Of a DNA stretch of 37,636 bases, positions 11,001-20,306 are shown in pieces. The DNA is from Salinivirgaceae bacterium (GTDB taxonomy: Bacteria > Bacteroidota > Bacteroidia > Bacteroidales > Salinivirgaceae), in contig PKTE01000310.1 in the NCBI GenBank assembly GCA_002869335.1, forward strand, positions 1-37,636, written 5' to 3'. A program made the position numbers and the translations under genes. The notes beneath the pieces were generated by a model that was not told where the DNA came from, did not search any database, and worked only from the letters and a program-made list of their open reading frames with translations. Each line of letters starts with the position of its first letter. Position 1 is the stretch's first letter.

Positions 11001-11248
11001 CTTTCGAAATACATACGATTGAATTACAACCTAACGATTGCATTTACCTATTCTCAGATGGTTTTAAAGATCAATTTAGTAATAAAACGAAAACTAAATT
11101 TTCTTCAGAGCAATTTAAAGAGATGTTGTTAAAGCACCACAATAAAAGCTTTACAGAGCAACAAGATATTTTCTGTGAAATATTACATGAATGGAAAGAT
11201 GGTAACGATCAAATTGATGATATAACGTTACTCGGAATTAAAATATAA
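8033..11248 (+). CDS. Two-component-type propeller / SpoIIE phosphatase sensor
   Basis: A protein of ~1071 residues from the ATG at 8033. A TTG six codons upstream would put charged residues before the signal peptide (MRYFLLIVSILFVNVLAHGQ), so the ATG is preferred. A periplasmic seven-bladed-type propeller with repeats such as GIMYFGNNEGILEFDGQNW spans about residues 30-640. A Y_Y_Y domain (YRYKLEGFDKKWSNF) follows, then one membrane helix (~740-760), a coiled coil (~765-820) and a C-terminal PP2C/SpoIIE phosphatase. The phosphatase shows SGDFYW, ADCTGHGVPGAFMSIMG and, at the end, DDITLLGI, which hold its metal-binding Asp residues. It should sense an extracytoplasmic signal and dephosphorylate a serine on an anti-sigma-factor antagonist or similar partner. 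No such partner is in the window. Confidence 0.88.
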   Translation: MRYFLLIVSILFVNVLAHGQHKRIGSSFITNYSPTDYKAGNQNWAIIQNKDGIMYFGNNEGILEFDGQNWRKIDPAYIVSAAQDKDGVIYMGGRENLGYLHSQSNGSVSFKSIKHLISDTSYSIRYIRNIVFHKGNIWFSDENGHLLVYDKEKIRVHKVANWLGLFIKQNDTLFLQTKKGLGYYENNKFQLFPNGEQFAEMSLRNIHKINNQTIIVTRTHGLFKKTNNGFEPWKTSIDDLIKKSQVYASVTENDQIILGTVESGVIAINSLGTQILHMNEKSGMINHDHCSIYIDREGNIWSGLEFGISQIYFNSPFSYFNEASGLNNSAIYSLGLVNNNLFVGTARGLYYSKWESFKEKVLFNLIQGNSGRKLWEMKVINNQLITSSSNIGMHIIKNLKAYAIPNSPNINKIIPTELPNIFLAIAEHGGAYTLQIENNTIKKAIFHEDIPIIKKAYLTKDQQLWGLKHNYEINKYTFNSDYTQLIGKHQLENHHILPEKIKKSLFKINDELFVASDSGTYKINISKNILESHALLENHPNLNIFNTQQDIHNNFWFVGKNSKQPLIGQISDMGKISNTHPLNFDNLAIKEDLAFYPIDSTQILIGASDRLVVYHSNNSRIDTSESQLLIRNVILNNTNDSLNTQLYQVGTDKHIKIPYANNALTFKYVYVNFEKSRSVQYRYKLEGFDKKWSNFTDKTEKEYSFLPQGHYTFKVKAYLSEKEADTANYTFSILPPWYNTIWAYLGYLVALVAISALIRFLSIKKVENENLKLENEVNKRTREIQKKNNQLEMQKEEISAQRDEITIQQQKILDSIEYAKHIQGALLAEKKLFDEYFKESFIIFKPKDIVSGDFYWLKKIKNHILFTVADCTGHGVPGAFMSIMGISFLNEIVRRNEITSPNMVLDELNKQVKQSLSNADLINSKEDEIQKYLKSDIKDGIELAFADIDMEKQTLHFAGAESPLYLIRNNQLIVLEGTPIPIGIHYKNQPFEIHTIELQPNDCIYLFSDGFKDQFSNKTKTKFSSEQFKEMLLKHHNKSFTEQQDIFCEILHEWKDGNDQIDDITLLGIKI

Positions 11249-11260
11249 ACTCGAAAACTA

Positions 11261-11303
11261 TCCGAAAAGCCAGGGAAAATGCAATAATCGCTAACTTTTC
11301 GGA
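11261..11303. terminator. Inverted repeat between convergent genes, possible bidirectional terminator
   Basis: A perfect 9-bp stem, TCCGAAAAG (11261-11269) pairing with CTTTTCGGA (11295-11303), encloses a 25-nt loop. It sits between the convergent SpoIIE and lipoprotein genes. There is no strong T-tract after it, so termination is uncertain. Confidence 0.4.
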
Positions 11304-11328
11304 CATTCATTAAAAGTATTTTATAAAG

Positions 11329-11787
11329 CTATTTCTTGAAAACCAGTTCTGCTTTTTTCACCTCAAGTGAACCATTATCTGACGCTATTAAACCAGCCTT
11401 AAAAGTATAAAGACCTGATTCATCAATTGAAATAGTAGTGTTTTTGCCTACAAAACGCCAATTTACTTTCTCATTTACTTCTGTTCTTACTTCATTAATT
11501 GAAATATTCTTTTCTCTTGGATCCACATCCACCACTGTTAGTTCTTCACCATCTTTTAATACTTGAATACGAAACATAATACCCACATCACCTTCATATT
11601 TAAAGTCCATTTCGGACCATACGCCAACTTCATCTCCTTGCATTAAATCAAGGGTTATTTCTTTAATAACCATGTTATCCTCGGTACTAACCTGGTTAAT
11701 CTCTAGTCGGCCAATTTCCTTACCTGTCAAAGCTTCACAAGCAAAAAACATTGTCGGAATCAATAGTAATAACAAAATTCTTTTCAT
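11329..11787 (-). CDS. Putative lipoprotein of unknown function
   Basis: A 152-residue protein with a lipoprotein signal: a short basic start, hydrophobic core LLLLLIPTMFFA and Cys at residue 17. The mature part is a predicted single beta-sandwich domain (EITLDLMQGDEVGVWSEM, then SGLYTFKAGLIA near the end) rich in acidic residues. The size and fold are reminiscent of GldH-type lipoproteins but no diagnostic motif is seen, so no name is given. It lies just downstream of the tricorn-like protease gene on the same strand, separated by a terminator. Confidence 0.75.
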   Translation of the reverse strand: MKRILLLLLIPTMFFACEALTGKEIGRLEINQVSTEDNMVIKEITLDLMQGDEVGVWSEMDFKYEGDVGIMFRIQVLKDGEELTVVDVDPREKNISINEVRTEVNEKVNWRFVGKNTTISIDESGLYTFKAGLIASDNGSLEVKKAELVFKK

Positions 11788-11835
11788 GGCATTTAATTTT
11801 TTAATTAGCTCTTCAATTTAGACATTATTTATAAT

Positions 11836-11868
11836 AAAAAAAGGGTGCCAATTACCTGATTGACACCC
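11836..11868 (-). terminator. Rho-independent terminator of the tricorn-like protease gene
   Basis: On the minus strand a hairpin GGGTGTCAAT-CAGGTA-ATTGGCACCC (one mismatch) is followed by seven Ts, 20 nt after the protease stop codon. Confidence 0.85.
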
Positions 11869-11888
11869 TAATTGAAAATTTATTCTAA

Positions 11889-14800
11889 TTATTTCGATTT
11901 ATCTGGTAAGGCAGGAATTTCCGGTGTTTTAACGCCTTTAGTTTTAAGCTCTTCAAGTATTACTTCAATAGCTTTATTAAGTTGCGTATCTTCTCCGTTA
12001 AACTCCTTAAATGGATCATTATCTATTTCGATATCAGGGTCTACGCCGTGACCTTCAATTATAAATTTACTTCCATCTTTAGCAAAAGGCGCAAACTCTG
12101 GCTTACGAAGTTGGCCACCATCAATAAATGGCAATGAACCTGTTATACCAACAACACCTCCCCATGAGCGCATACCAATAATTTTACCTGCTTTATGAGT
12201 TTTGAATCTGTATGGGAACAAATCACCGTCCGAAGCAGAGTATCCATTGACTAGCAATACCTTAGGACCTACCAATTGCTTTGTTGGACTAGGTTCAACA
12301 GAGTTTTTATTTCTGCGCATACTATAAAATGCAACTTCTCTGCGTAAACGTTCCATAATCATTGGTGACACGTTACCACCGCCATTTCCACGGTCATCTA
12401 TAATTAAAGCTTCTTTAGTTAATTGCGGATAAAAATATTTCACAAATTCAGTTAATCCTTTGGGACCCATATCAGGAATATGTATGTATCCGACACGTCC
12501 ATTTGTAGCTGCGTTAACCTTTTCAATATTATCCTGAACCCAATTGTAGTAATACAACTCTGATTCATCGTCTGTTGTCTTTACAAGAACTTTCTTAGCG
12601 CCTTTTTCTGAAGGATCACTATTTACCAATAATTCAACAACCTTATTTGCCTTACCTACAAGTAATTGATAAATATCATCTACATCTTTAGTTGAATTAC
12701 CGTCTACAGCTAAAATATAGTCACCTACTTCTACATCTGCCCCTGGCTCTGTAAATGGGGATCTGGCATCTCTACGCCAATTCTCACCCTTGAGGATTTT
12801 ATCTACTCTAAAATAACCGGACTTATCTGCGGATATCTGAGCACCAAGTAAACCTGTTTTAATGCGCTGTAGTTCAGGTCTGTCTCCTCCATTAACATAG
12901 GCATGACCAATGTTTAATTCACCAATTAACTCACCGATAAGGTAACTCAAATCATTTCTATGATTCACATAAGGTAATAATTTGGCATACTTATCATACA
13001 TAGCTTTCCAGTCAACCCCATGCATATTTTTAGCATAGAAAAATTCACGCATTTGTCGCCAGCTTTCTGTATAGATTTGTTTCCACTCTTCTTTCTTATT
13101 AACCATAAGCTTCATTTCGCCTGTGTTAACTTTGTTTGAAGGTTTTAATTTACCCGCTGGTACATTTTCAACAAAATAGCTTCCTCGCTGACTTACAAGT
13201 ACTTTCTTTCCATCTGCAGACAAGGTAAAGCCAATTCCTTCAGCAATTTCTGATTCCTTCTTTTTACTAAAATCATAAACTTTAGTAGCTGACTGCTTAT
13301 CTCCATTCTTCATCGTACTATAATACAATTTGCCATCAACTGGAACTAAATTCCAGTAATAACCTGAAGATAATGGAAGACCAATCACTCGATCTGAAAG
13401 GTTATCGGTATCAACCACTATAGTTTTATCATCACTGGACTCTTCTTTTTTAGCTTCATCAGCCTTATCTACCTCAGCCTCAACCATATCATTTGAAGGA
13501 GCGAATGGTGATTTCGTATCTTTTGCTAAAGGAAGCATGTAAATGCCCGACATATATTTGAAAGCATAATTCCATTCTACCTCATTATAAATTGGATTGA
13601 AATCGCGGTCTGACACAAAGTATAAGTATTTTCCATCGGGCGAAAATACAGGTGATCCCGCATCATACCAACTTTGTGTAACTTCATATTTTTTGCCTGA
13701 TTCAAGATTGTAAAGTACAATTACAGACATTTCATTTTCGCGGCCATCTGAATATGCAACCCATTTAGAATCAGGGCTCCAATTGAATGAATAATATTTG
13801 CCGTGGTCGCCATGTGCAATCTGAATAGTTTTCTTTTTATCAATATCCAAATAGTTCAAGTTATAGTTTTGGTCACTCCACATAACCTTCTTATTATCAG
13901 GAGACCAGTCAAAACCAAAAATGTATGTATCATTCTTTGTGAGCTTTATTGGTTCAGCATCATCTTTATTTTCTAACATATAAATTTGATCTTCCCCATC
14001 CATATCAGATATCCAAGCCAGGTACTTACCATTCGGTGACCATTCAGGATTCCGATCATGCGCACCTGGTGATTGCGTAAGATTATAGGTAATTCCATCT
14101 TTAGCTGGCACACTCCAAATATCTCCTCTGGCACTAAAAACAACACGTTTACCTTTAGGGGAGATTCCAGCGTTATTGATGTATTTACTTGCATCAACCC
14201 ACTCCATACGACCAGAAACCTGATCATTTTCTATGTTGATGTTCAACTTCTCAGGTTCACCACCTTCATACTTCTGGATATAGAGGTAGCCTTCATTTTC
14301 AAATATTATTCCGTCAGTTCCACGAGATGGGAATTTCACATCATATTCATTAAAATTTGTTACTTTCTCAATTTTACCAGATTCAGCTCTATACACAAAT
14401 AAATTCATGGTTCTATCACGATCTGAAGCAAAGTAAACATCACCATTGTGATACATTGGGAATATATCTTGTGATATGTTATCTGTAAGTTTTTTGGTCT
14501 CTTTAGTATTAAAATCAAACAACCAGATTTCGTCAGCCATTCCACCTTTGTAATACTTCCAGGTGCGGAATTCGCGCATTACACGGTTAAAGGCAAGTTT
14601 AGTTCCATCCTCACTATAAGTATTAAAACCACCTGTTGCCAGTGGCAATCTCTCAGATAATCCACCTTCAACCGGAACTTTAAATAAATGACCCACAAAT
14701 GAGTTAAAAGTTATACCTCGGGTTCTGTAAACAATATACTTTCCATCAGGTGTCCACGAAGTAACAATATTGTTAGGCCCCATACGATCGCTCACATCAT

Positions 14801-15131
14801 CTCTACCTAAAGTAGCAGTGTAAGTTAGCCTTTTTGGCGTTCCTCCTTCAGCAGGAATAACATACACTTCAGTATTTCCATCATACTGTCCTGTAAAAGC
14901 TATTTTGGACCCGTCTGGTGAAAATTTAGCAAACATTTCATAACCTACATGCGAAGTAAGTTTTCTGGCAGTGCCTCCAGCTCTGTCGGCTAAATAAAGA
15001 TCGCCGGCATAAGTAAATACAACTTTATTATTATGATAATCAGGAAATCGCATTAATCGAGTCTCCTGAGCGAAAGAACTGCTAATCAGTCCAATAAAGA
15101 GTAATAACGGTAATAATATAATACGTATCAT
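11889..15131 (-). CDS. Tricorn-like S41 peptidase (PD40 propeller, PDZ, S41)
   Basis: A 1080-residue exported peptidase. A signal peptide covers residues 1-21 (ending SSFAQ). Two WD40/PD40-type beta-propellers fill ~25-300 and ~310-660, with repeats such as FSPDGSKIAFTGQYDGNTEV and WSPNGKYLAWISDMDGEDQI. A helical segment with the conserved MHGVDW follows (~700), then a PDZ domain at ~765-850. The C-terminal S41 domain carries DDRGNGGGN and NGYSASDGDLF; the nucleophile is Ser965 or Ser967. SWGGVVG follows as in tricorn homologues. It is likely to degrade peptides in the periplasm or at the cell surface, with the propellers gating entry. The family's physiological substrate in Bacteroidota is not known. 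Confidence 0.92.
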   Translation of the reverse strand: MIRIILLPLLLFIGLISSSFAQETRLMRFPDYHNNKVVFTYAGDLYLADRAGGTARKLTSHVGYEMFAKFSPDGSKIAFTGQYDGNTEVYVIPAEGGTPKRLTYTATLGRDDVSDRMGPNNIVTSWTPDGKYIVYRTRGITFNSFVGHLFKVPVEGGLSERLPLATGGFNTYSEDGTKLAFNRVMREFRTWKYYKGGMADEIWLFDFNTKETKKLTDNISQDIFPMYHNGDVYFASDRDRTMNLFVYRAESGKIEKVTNFNEYDVKFPSRGTDGIIFENEGYLYIQKYEGGEPEKLNINIENDQVSGRMEWVDASKYINNAGISPKGKRVVFSARGDIWSVPAKDGITYNLTQSPGAHDRNPEWSPNGKYLAWISDMDGEDQIYMLENKDDAEPIKLTKNDTYIFGFDWSPDNKKVMWSDQNYNLNYLDIDKKKTIQIAHGDHGKYYSFNWSPDSKWVAYSDGRENEMSVIVLYNLESGKKYEVTQSWYDAGSPVFSPDGKYLYFVSDRDFNPIYNEVEWNYAFKYMSGIYMLPLAKDTKSPFAPSNDMVEAEVDKADEAKKEESSDDKTIVVDTDNLSDRVIGLPLSSGYYWNLVPVDGKLYYSTMKNGDKQSATKVYDFSKKKESEIAEGIGFTLSADGKKVLVSQRGSYFVENVPAGKLKPSNKVNTGEMKLMVNKKEEWKQIYTESWRQMREFFYAKNMHGVDWKAMYDKYAKLLPYVNHRNDLSYLIGELIGELNIGHAYVNGGDRPELQRIKTGLLGAQISADKSGYFRVDKILKGENWRRDARSPFTEPGADVEVGDYILAVDGNSTKDVDDIYQLLVGKANKVVELLVNSDPSEKGAKKVLVKTTDDESELYYYNWVQDNIEKVNAATNGRVGYIHIPDMGPKGLTEFVKYFYPQLTKEALIIDDRGNGGGNVSPMIMERLRREVAFYSMRRNKNSVEPSPTKQLVGPKVLLVNGYSASDGDLFPYRFKTHKAGKIIGMRSWGGVVGITGSLPFIDGGQLRKPEFAPFAKDGSKFIIEGHGVDPDIEIDNDPFKEFNGEDTQLNKAIEVILEELKTKGVKTPEIPALPDKSK

Positions 15132-15191
15132 ATACTTATAAATTAAAGTTTACTCGAATTTAACACTTTTTTGACAAAACTGTTTAGCTGC

Positions 15192-15226
15192 TTTTGTTGA
15201 ATTATCAATAATCAAAGCTAAATTTG
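15192..15226 (+). promoter_or_regulatory. Promoter of the GH3-serine hydrolase gene
   Basis: TTTTG (15192-15196), a 22-nt spacer and TAAATTTG (15219-15226) fit the Bacteroidota promoter. The start codon is 27 nt after the -7 box. Confidence 0.6.
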
Positions 15227-15252
15227 TGCTTTTTAAATAAATTCTCAACTCA

Positions 15253-18195
15253 ATGAAACGTCTTTATAGTGTATTTACCATCCTTCTATTTCTCCACAAT
15301 TTTTCATTCTCGCAAGAAAATAACCCTTGCGATTACACATGTATTGACACGACCTACCATTGGGTTGACAGTGTTTTCAACTCTTTGACACCTGAACAGC
15401 GTATTGCACAATTAATAATGGTTGATGCCTATTCTAATAAAGGTGTTGAACATAAGAATCATATCGAAAGTCTGATTAAAAAATATAACATAGGAGGTAT
15501 AATATTTTTTCAGGGAGGTCCAGTAAGACAAGCTAATCTTACGAATACATTTCAAAAGGCAGCCCAAACACCTATAATGATAGCCATGGATGCTGAATGG
15601 GGCCTTGCCATGCGCCTTGACAGTGTTGAACCATTCCCACGCCAAATGATGCTGGGTGCAATATCCAACAATGGTTTGATTTATGATATGGGCCTCGCTA
15701 TTGGAAAGCAATGTCGCCGACTTGGTGTGCATATTAATTTTGCTCCAGTTGTAGATATCAACAATAATCCTAACAATCCCGTAATTAATAGCAGATCATT
15801 TGGTGAAAACAAGAAAAAAGTCCTAAAAAAAGCATTCAGCTATATGCAGGGAATGGTTGATCAACGATTAATTGTTTCAGCAAAGCACTTTCCCGGACAT
15901 GGAGATACTGATGCTGATTCACACAACGCATTACCTATTATAAATCATCCAATTAGCCGTCTAAATAGACTTGAGCTTTTCCCTTATAAACATTTAATAA
16001 AGCTTGGACTTAATGGAATTATGGTAGCTCATTTACAAGTAAATGCATTAGACAACAGGCCGCACAGACCTTCAAGTATTTCGAAACCAACAATTACTGG
16101 GTTACTAAGAAATAAAATGAAATTCACAGGACTTGTATTCACAGATGCTCTTAATATGCGAGGCGTGGCAGATTATTATGAACCAGGACAGCTGGAAATT
16201 GAAGCATTGAAAGCTGGAAACGATGTTCTATTATATCCTGCTGACGCTGAAATATCAATCAAAGCCATTGAAAAAGCAATAGAAAAAGGTGAATTATCTG
16301 AAAGCATTGTAAATACGAGATGTAAAAGAGTACTTGCAGCTAAATATTGGTTAGGACTAGATACATTAAAACCAATAAAAACGGAAAACCTCATTAAAGA
16401 TCTTAATCCACCTAAAACAGAAGAATTAAATAACTGGATTTCAAGTGAGGCAATTACATGTATTCAAAATAAAGATAATACACTACCATTAAGCAATGAA
16501 AACCTAAATAATCTGGCTATCGTAACGATTGGTGCAGAAAAAAACGAGTTCCATACCAGAATTAAAGAGTACACAAACCCTGACTTTTACTTTTTAAAGA
16601 AAAATAGTACTGAAAGTAAAATAAAATCACTGATTAAAAAGCTTAAAAACTACAATAATGTAATACTTGCTGTGCAGGGAACGAGCAATTCTCCGTATCG
16701 AAAATATGGACTTACAGAAGGTGTTATAAATACTATAAATGCTTTTGGACTTGAAATAAACGCTTCGTTGATTTATTTCGGTAATCCTTATGCATTGCAG
16801 AAATTAAAGAATATTGAAAACTACAAATCAATTATTATCACCTATCACGATAACAAATATACTCACGATTATGCAGCTCAGGCTATCTTTGGTGGTATAG
16901 AAACCAATGGCGTTTTACCAGTATCATTTCGTAATTACAAAGCTGGAACTAGCATTAAACTTGATAAAACAAGGCTTGGATATGTCCATCCTGATATGGT
17001 TGACATAGATCCCCAGAAATTACAGGAAGCAGATCAGATTGCTGAAAACGCAGTTAACATTAAAGCCACGCCAGGTTGTGTGGTTCTTGCAGCCCGTAAT
17101 GGATATGTATTTTATCATAAAGCTTTTGGTTACCATACATATAATAATAAACAAAAGGTTCAATTAGATGATATATATGATCTGGCCTCAGTGACTAAAA
17201 TATCTGCCTCTGCTCCTGCATTAATGAAGCTTTATGGCGAACAAAAATTTCATTTGCAAAAAACAATTGGTGACTATCTTCCTTTGCCAGATAGTTCAAA
17301 TCCAGGCTCAAGCGTAATAATTGATGTATTAACTCATCAGGCTAGATTAAAAGCTTGGCATCCATTTTACAAAGAAATGTTGGATTCAGCGGGAAAATAC
17401 AAATCCCGCTTTTTTAGTCATAAAAAGAAAATAGATTACCAAATTAAAGTAGCCGATCATCTTTACGCATCAAAAGAAGCCGAAGACACTCTATATCATA
17501 TACTTGACACACTTCCTTTACGAGATAAAAAGGAATATTTATATAGTGATATTGGATATTACTACATGTACAAAATTGTTGAGAATTTGACAGGCAAACC
17601 TTTTAATATTTATCTGCAAAATACATTTTACAAACCAATGAAATGTATGTCAACAGGGTTTAACCCATATAGAAATAGAGACTTAAGCAAAGTAGTCCCT
17701 ACAGAAAATGATACTGTTTTCAGACATCAGCTACTACATGGTTATGTGCATGACCCGGGATCAGCATTACTGGGTGGAATTTGTGGACATGCGGGTTTAT
17801 TTTCAAATGCAAACGACCTTGCTAAAATTGGCCAGATGTTTTTAAACATGGGAAAATATGGAGGTGAAGAGTTTATTTCAGCAAATGCTATAAAGTTCTT
17901 TACCACAGCTAGTTTCACAAGTCAAGACAATCGCCGTGGAATTGCCTTTGATAAGCCAGAATATCGTAGAAACTACATTGGCCCTACGTTTTGGGGCATT
18001 CCACTAGACAGCTATGGACATAGTGGTTTCACTGGCACATATCTGTGGGCCGACCCTGAAAGCGGCATTCTTTTTGTTTTTCTGAGCAACAGAATAAATC
18101 CTAGTAGTAACAACAAAAAGCTCATAACAAGAGATATTAGGACACGTATTCACAAAGTTTTTTACGAGGCTATAGAAACTAAACAAATCCTGTAG
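15253..18195 (+). CDS. GH3 beta-N-acetylhexosaminidase fused to a serine beta-lactamase-fold hydrolase
   Basis: A 980-residue exported fusion. A signal peptide covers residues 1-20 (ending SFSQ). The first half is a NagZ-type GH3 enzyme with KHFPGHGDTDADSH (211-224), which supplies the His/Asp acid-base pair, and FTDALNMRG with the predicted nucleophile Asp298. A linker/GH3 C-terminal domain at ~385-570 follows. The second half is a class C beta-lactamase/DD-peptidase fold: SVTK (Ser646, Lys649), YSD (764-766) in the place of the usual Y-x-N, and HSGFTG (923-928). The fusion suggests one protein that removes GlcNAc from peptidoglycan or muropeptides and cuts an ester or amide on the same material. 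The architecture is known in Bacteroidota, but its exact substrate is inferred. Confidence 0.9.
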   Translation: MKRLYSVFTILLFLHNFSFSQENNPCDYTCIDTTYHWVDSVFNSLTPEQRIAQLIMVDAYSNKGVEHKNHIESLIKKYNIGGIIFFQGGPVRQANLTNTFQKAAQTPIMIAMDAEWGLAMRLDSVEPFPRQMMLGAISNNGLIYDMGLAIGKQCRRLGVHINFAPVVDINNNPNNPVINSRSFGENKKKVLKKAFSYMQGMVDQRLIVSAKHFPGHGDTDADSHNALPIINHPISRLNRLELFPYKHLIKLGLNGIMVAHLQVNALDNRPHRPSSISKPTITGLLRNKMKFTGLVFTDALNMRGVADYYEPGQLEIEALKAGNDVLLYPADAEISIKAIEKAIEKGELSESIVNTRCKRVLAAKYWLGLDTLKPIKTENLIKDLNPPKTEELNNWISSEAITCIQNKDNTLPLSNENLNNLAIVTIGAEKNEFHTRIKEYTNPDFYFLKKNSTESKIKSLIKKLKNYNNVILAVQGTSNSPYRKYGLTEGVINTINAFGLEINASLIYFGNPYALQKLKNIENYKSIIITYHDNKYTHDYAAQAIFGGIETNGVLPVSFRNYKAGTSIKLDKTRLGYVHPDMVDIDPQKLQEADQIAENAVNIKATPGCVVLAARNGYVFYHKAFGYHTYNNKQKVQLDDIYDLASVTKISASAPALMKLYGEQKFHLQKTIGDYLPLPDSSNPGSSVIIDVLTHQARLKAWHPFYKEMLDSAGKYKSRFFSHKKKIDYQIKVADHLYASKEAEDTLYHILDTLPLRDKKEYLYSDIGYYYMYKIVENLTGKPFNIYLQNTFYKPMKCMSTGFNPYRNRDLSKVVPTENDTVFRHQLLHGYVHDPGSALLGGICGHAGLFSNANDLAKIGQMFLNMGKYGGEEFISANAIKFFTTASFTSQDNRRGIAFDKPEYRRNYIGPTFWGIPLDSYGHSGFTGTYLWADPESGILFVFLSNRINPSSNNKKLITRDIRTRIHKVFYEAIETKQIL

Positions 18196-18243
18196 AAGTA
18201 TAATAGCAAAAAATGTTCTATAACAAGTTTTTAAAACTTTTAA

Positions 18244-18256
18244 ATCCTTTAAGGAT
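18244..18256. promoter_or_regulatory. Palindrome in the mmd operon promoter, candidate operator
   Basis: ATCCTT-T-AAGGAT is a perfect 13-nt dyad lying just upstream of the -7 box at 18260. A protein bound here would block RNA polymerase. The dyad is short, so chance is possible. Confidence 0.35.
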
Positions 18257-18259
18257 AAC

Positions 18260-18267
18260 TACTTTTG
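18260..18267 (+). promoter_or_regulatory. Candidate -7 box for the mce-mmd operon
   Basis: TACTTTTG matches TAnnTTTG. It lies 49 nt before mce. The -33 region is only T-rich, without a clear TTTG. Confidence 0.5.
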
Positions 18268-18316
18268 CAACATGAGAAAATTAAATATCAGTCATTAATT
18301 TTATAACTCACCATTT

Positions 18317-18718
18317 ATGAAACCTACACATATTGAACACATTGGAATCGCCGTAAAAAGTTTAGACGATGCTATCCCCTATTATGAAAAAGTTCTTGGC
18401 CTCGAATGCTATGCAGTAGAGGAAGTTAAAGATCAGAAAGTAAAGACTGCTTTTTTCAAAGTAGGGCAAACTAAAATTGAATTGCTTGAATCTACTGACC
18501 CTGAAGGGCCAATTGGAAAATTCCTTGAGAAAAAGGGAGAAGGCATCCACCACATTGCTTTTGCCGTTCCTGATGTAGATAAGGCTTTGAAAGACGCTGA
18601 AGCTAATGGCGTTAAGCTAATTGATCAGCAAGGAAGAAAAGGTGCTGAAGGTCTAAACATTGGCTTTTTACATCCAAAAACAACTTTTGGAGTTTTGACA
18701 GAATTATGTAGCGAATAA
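18317..18718 (+). CDS. mce: Methylmalonyl-CoA epimerase
   Basis: A 133-residue vicinal-oxygen-chelate protein that interconverts (R)- and (S)-methylmalonyl-CoA. Two beta-alpha-beta-beta-beta modules are visible. Metal ligands appear as His8 (EHIGIAV), His79 (IHHIAFAV) and Glu129 (LTELCSE). The length is that of the family. It is the first gene of the operon, 28 bp before the decarboxylase subunit, so it supplies the correct stereoisomer for the decarboxylase in the succinate-to-propionate route. Confidence 0.93.
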   Translation: MKPTHIEHIGIAVKSLDDAIPYYEKVLGLECYAVEEVKDQKVKTAFFKVGQTKIELLESTDPEGPIGKFLEKKGEGIHHIAFAVPDVDKALKDAEANGVKLIDQQGRKGAEGLNIGFLHPKTTFGVLTELCSE

Positions 18719-18746
18719 TAATTATAACCACATTTGATATATTAAA

Positions 18747-20306
18747 ATGTCAACACAAGATAAAATCAAAGAACTCATCAAGCTTCGTGAAGAAGCCTAC
18801 CTTGGCGGTGGACAAAAAAAGATTGATTCACAACACGCCAAAGGGAAACTAACAGCTAGAGAACGTATCGAAGAACTACTCGACGAAGGTAGCTTCGAAG
18901 AATTTGACATGTTCGTAACACATCGTTGTACTAATTTCGGCATGGAGAATAAAAAAGTGCTTGGCGACGGTGTAATAACTGGTTATGGTACAATTGACGG
19001 CCGTAAAGTATTTATATTTTCGCAAGACTTTACTGTTTTTGGAGGTTCGCTTTCGGAAACGTTTGCACAAAAGATTTGCAAAATTATGGATAAAGCCATG
19101 GAAGTTGGAGCCCCAGTTATTGGCATTAACGATTCAGGAGGTGCACGTATCCAGGAAGGCGTAACATCGCTTGCAGGTTATGCCGAAATTTTTGAACGTA
19201 ATATTTTAGCTTCAGGCGTAATTCCTCAAATTTCAGCTATTTTTGGACCTTGCGCCGGAGGTGCAGTTTACTCGCCTGCTCTTACTGACTTTATAATGAT
19301 GACCGAAGACAATGCTTATATGTTTGTTACCGGTCCTAAAGTGGTAAAAACAGTAACTGGAGAAAATATTACTACTGAAGATCTTGGTGGAGCAAAAGTT
19401 CACGCATCAAAATCAGGTGTTTCTCACTTCATGGTAGAAAGTGAACAAGAAGGATTAATGCTTATCCGCAAACTACTTGAGTACTTACCTCAAAACAATC
19501 TTGAGGATCCAGTAGTTACGGAATGTACCGATCCTATTGACCGTATGGAAGATATGCTCAATACAATTGTTCCTGAAAATCCAAACATTCCGTACGACAT
19601 GCAGGAAGTAATTGAAGCCATGGTAGATTATGGCGAATTCCTTGAAGTGCATCGTAACTATGCGAAAAACATAATCACAGGTTTTGCTAAATTTCATGGA
19701 CAACCAGTAGCCATCATAGCCAATCAACCTAATTACCTTGCCGGAGTATTAGACATTGACGCATCGCGCAAAGCAGCTCGTTTTGTTCGCTTTGCTGATG
19801 CATTTAACATTCCAATTGTAACACTTGTTGATGTTCCGGGTTTCTTGCCAGGTAGTGGACAGGAACAAGGAGGAATTATCATTCACGGAGCCAAATTAAT
19901 GTTTGCATACGGTGAAGCCACAGTTCCAAAGATTACAATTACAATTCGCAAATCATATGGAGGAGCGCACGATGTAATGAGCTGTAAACAATTACGAGGA
20001 GATCTTAACTATGCTTGGCCATCTGCAGAAATTGCAGTTATGGGTGCTAAGGGAGCTATTGAAGTTCTTGAAGGACGCAAATTAGCCGAGTTTGAAACAG
20101 ATGAAGAACGTCAAAAATATATGGATGAAAAAGTAGTTGAATATGAAAAAGAATTCTCTAACCCATATAAAGCTGCAGCATACGGATATATTGATGATGT
20201 AATTGAACCTAGAAATACTCGTTTTAGAATTTGTCGTGGTCTTGACCTCTTAGCTACTAAGAAAGTGGTTAACCCACCTAAGAAACACTCTAATATACCA
20301 TTATAA
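18747..20306 (+). CDS. mmdA: Methylmalonyl-CoA decarboxylase alpha (carboxyltransferase) subunit
   Basis: A 519-residue biotin-dependent carboxyltransferase, the usual length for MmdA/PccB. It transfers the carboxyl group of methylmalonyl-CoA to the biotin of the carrier protein. The N-terminal half shows [32 protein letters not shown] and [14 protein letters not shown]. The C-terminal half shows [15 protein letters not shown] and [12 protein letters not shown]. Homology alone does not separate it from propionyl-CoA carboxylase beta. The neighbours mce, oadG, a biotin carrier and an OadB-type sodium pump make the decarboxylase reading much more likely. Its TAA stop overlaps the oadG ATG by one base (TAATG), so the two are probably translationally coupled. 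Confidence 0.93.
   Translation: MSTQDKIKELIKLREEAYLGGGQKKIDSQHAKGKLTARERIEELLDEGSFEEFDMFVTHRCTNFGMENKKVLGDGVITGYGTIDGRKVFIFSQDFTVFGGSLSETFAQKICKIMDKAMEVGAPVIGINDSGGARIQEGVTSLAGYAEIFERNILASGVIPQISAIFGPCAGGAVYSPALTDFIMMTEDNAYMFVTGPKVVKTVTGENITTEDLGGAKVHASKSGVSHFMVESEQEGLMLIRKLLEYLPQNNLEDPVVTECTDPIDRMEDMLNTIVPENPNIPYDMQEVIEAMVDYGEFLEVHRNYAKNIITGFAKFHGQPVAIIANQPNYLAGVLDIDASRKAARFVRFADAFNIPIVTLVDVPGFLPGSGQEQGGIIIHGAKLMFAYGEATVPKITITIRKSYGGAHDVMSCKQLRGDLNYAWPSAEIAVMGAKGAIEVLEGRKLAEFETDEERQKYMDEKVVEYEKEFSNPYKAAAYGYIDDVIEPRNTRFRICRGLDLLATKKVVNPPKKHSNIPL

Noticed and set aside
14073-14402. Open frame of 109 codons opposite the tricorn-like gene
   Set aside because: It lies antisense inside a well-conserved gene and its translation has no recognisable domain or start context.
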